Part shown: positions 63,213 to 64,000 of the stretch, in pieces
Layout of the letters: each line of letters opens with the position of its first letter
Position numbering within the stretch: position 1 is the first letter of the stretch
NCBI RefSeq assembly: GCF_002080455.1
Contig: NZ_CP020555.1
Location: forward strand, 1,860,001-1,924,000
Origin: Streptomyces sp. Sge12
GTDB lineage: Bacteria; Actinomycetota; Actinomycetes; Streptomycetales; Streptomycetaceae
Reading direction: 5' to 3'
DNA: 64,000 nucleotides
Notes under the pieces: model-generated
Told to the model about the DNA's origin: nothing
Seen by the model: only the letters and a program-made list of their open reading frames with translations
The model's database searches: none
Translations under genes and position numbers: made by a program

Positions 63213-64000
63213 ATGCGCCTGAACGCCTCCGATCGTCCTCCGCTGTTACGCGGCGGACTCCGCACCCTCCTCCTCACCGGCGTCGCCGCGCTCGCGCTCG
63301 TCGGCGCGCTGCTCATGGCCTGGCCCGAACGGGCCGGGGCCGCCACCGATCCCCTCATATCGCGCGGGAAGCCGGCCACCGCGTCCTCCACCGAGAGCTC
63401 CTCGCTCTCCGCGAAGAACGCCTTCGACGGCGACCCCGCCACCCGCTGGGCCAGCGCCGAGGGCAAGGACCCGCAGTGGATCCGGGTCGACCTCGGCTCC
63501 CTCGCCACCGTCTCTCGGGTGCGCCTCACCTGGGAGGCGGCCTACGCCCGGGCGTACCGCGTCGAGGTGTCCGCCGACGGCACCGCCTGGACCGCGCTCG
63601 CCGCCGAGACCGCCGGCAACGGCGGCGTCGACGACTGGACCGGCCTGTCCGGCAAAGGCCGCTACCTGCGCCTCCAGGGCACCGCGCGCGGAACCTCGTA
63701 CGGCTACTCGCTCTTCGAGGCCGAGGTGTACGGCGCCGTCGACGGCGGGCCGCCGCCCGGCGGCTCCTTCACGGTCGTCGCCGCCGGTGACATCGCCGCG
63801 CAGTGCACGGCGTCCGACAGCGGCTGCGCGCACCCCGCAACGGCCGCGCTCGCCCGGCGGATCGACCCGAAGTTCTACCTGACCATGGGCGACAACCAGT
63901 ACGACGACGCCCGGCTGTCCGACTACCGCGCCTACTACGACAAGAGCTGGGGCGCCTTCAAGGCCAAGACGCGCCCGGTCCCCGGCAACCACGAGACGTA
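63213..64000 (+). CDS. Secreted F5/8C domain metallophosphoesterase (partial)
   Basis: The first 262 codons of a gene cut by the window end. Residues 1-45 are a signal peptide with Arg and a hydrophobic core (LLLTGVAALALVGALLMAW). Residues ~50-175 are an F5/8 type C (discoidin/CBM32-like) domain (AFDGDPATRWASAEG, QWIRVDLG). The metallophosphoesterase begins at ~185 (VVAAGDIAAQC, MGDNQYDD, PGNHET). Codon 12 is TTA (63246-63248), so translation may depend on bldA. The ATG follows GGCAGGGAG. Confidence 0.88.
   Translation, partial: MRLNASDRPPLLRGGLRTLLLTGVAALALVGALLMAWPERAGAATDPLISRGKPATASSTESSSLSAKNAFDGDPATRWASAEGKDPQWIRVDLGSLATVSRVRLTWEAAYARAYRVEVSADGTAWTALAAETAGNGGVDDWTGLSGKGRYLRLQGTARGTSYGYSLFEAEVYGAVDGGPPPGGSFTVVAAGDIAAQCTASDSGCAHPATAALARRIDPKFYLTMGDNQYDDARLSDYRAYYDKSWGAFKAKTRPVPGNHET

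Overview
The window is about 64 kb of very GC-rich DNA (roughly 72-73% G+C by eye) with strong G/C third-position bias, GTG and occasional TTG starts, only three in-frame TTA codons noticed, an SAV2148-type HEPN gene and a complete conservon. All of this points to a Streptomyces chromosome, and the gene order looks like conserved chromosomal sequence rather than a mobile island. I saw no insertion sequence, integrase, prophage, CRISPR array or replication origin.

Layout. 0-6 kb: methyltransferase, BrkB-type membrane protein and an AidB-like acyl-CoA dehydrogenase that diverge from one compact promoter, a GAF regulator and a GNAT enzyme. 6.2-16 kb: one long assimilatory sulfur operon, with a hidden 27-codon leader peptide, sulfite reductase, a CysX-like four-cysteine protein, APS/PAPS reductase, APS kinase, CysD, CysN, a sulfonate-type ABC transporter and a sirohydrochlorin chelatase. 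Together these import sulfonates, activate sulfate, reduce it to sulfide and supply siroheme. 16-25.5 kb: ketopantoate reductase-like protein, a macrolide-inactivating glycosyltransferase behind an apparent TetR-type operator, a FUSC exporter, a phosphotransferase, a DEDD exonuclease and a HEPN protein. 25.8-39.5 kb: glgX, treY and treZ, which convert glycogen to trehalose, separated by a transporter, a LysR regulator, dihydrolipoyl dehydrogenase, a carboxypeptidase, a 2OG oxygenase, a GNAT and an FHA protein.

39.5-51 kb: M24 peptidase, tRNA-His with a strong terminator, an alpha/beta hydrolase, a Tat-exported phospholipase C, a collision of two apparently truncated genes near 44.36 kb, the four-gene conservon cvnABCD, a conserved unknown protein and a tRNA-like gene with an 8-nt anticodon loop. 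51-56 kb: msrB, murC, a small universal-stress-like protein, a RibD-type reductase, zapE and osmC. 56-64 kb: a P450/amidohydrolase pair, a secreted protein, a PhoX-like phosphatase, a PPK2 kinase, a polysaccharide deacetylase and the first 262 codons of a secreted F5/8C-metallophosphoesterase protein that runs off the end.

The most informative non-obvious signals are the leader peptide with alternative RNA pairings ahead of the sulfur operon, the tRNA-like gene with an expanded anticodon loop, the operator inside the glycosyltransferase promoter, the overlapping divergent promoter at 2.24 kb and the gene collision at 44.36 kb. Functions are assigned from sequence motifs recognised by eye; no database search was possible.
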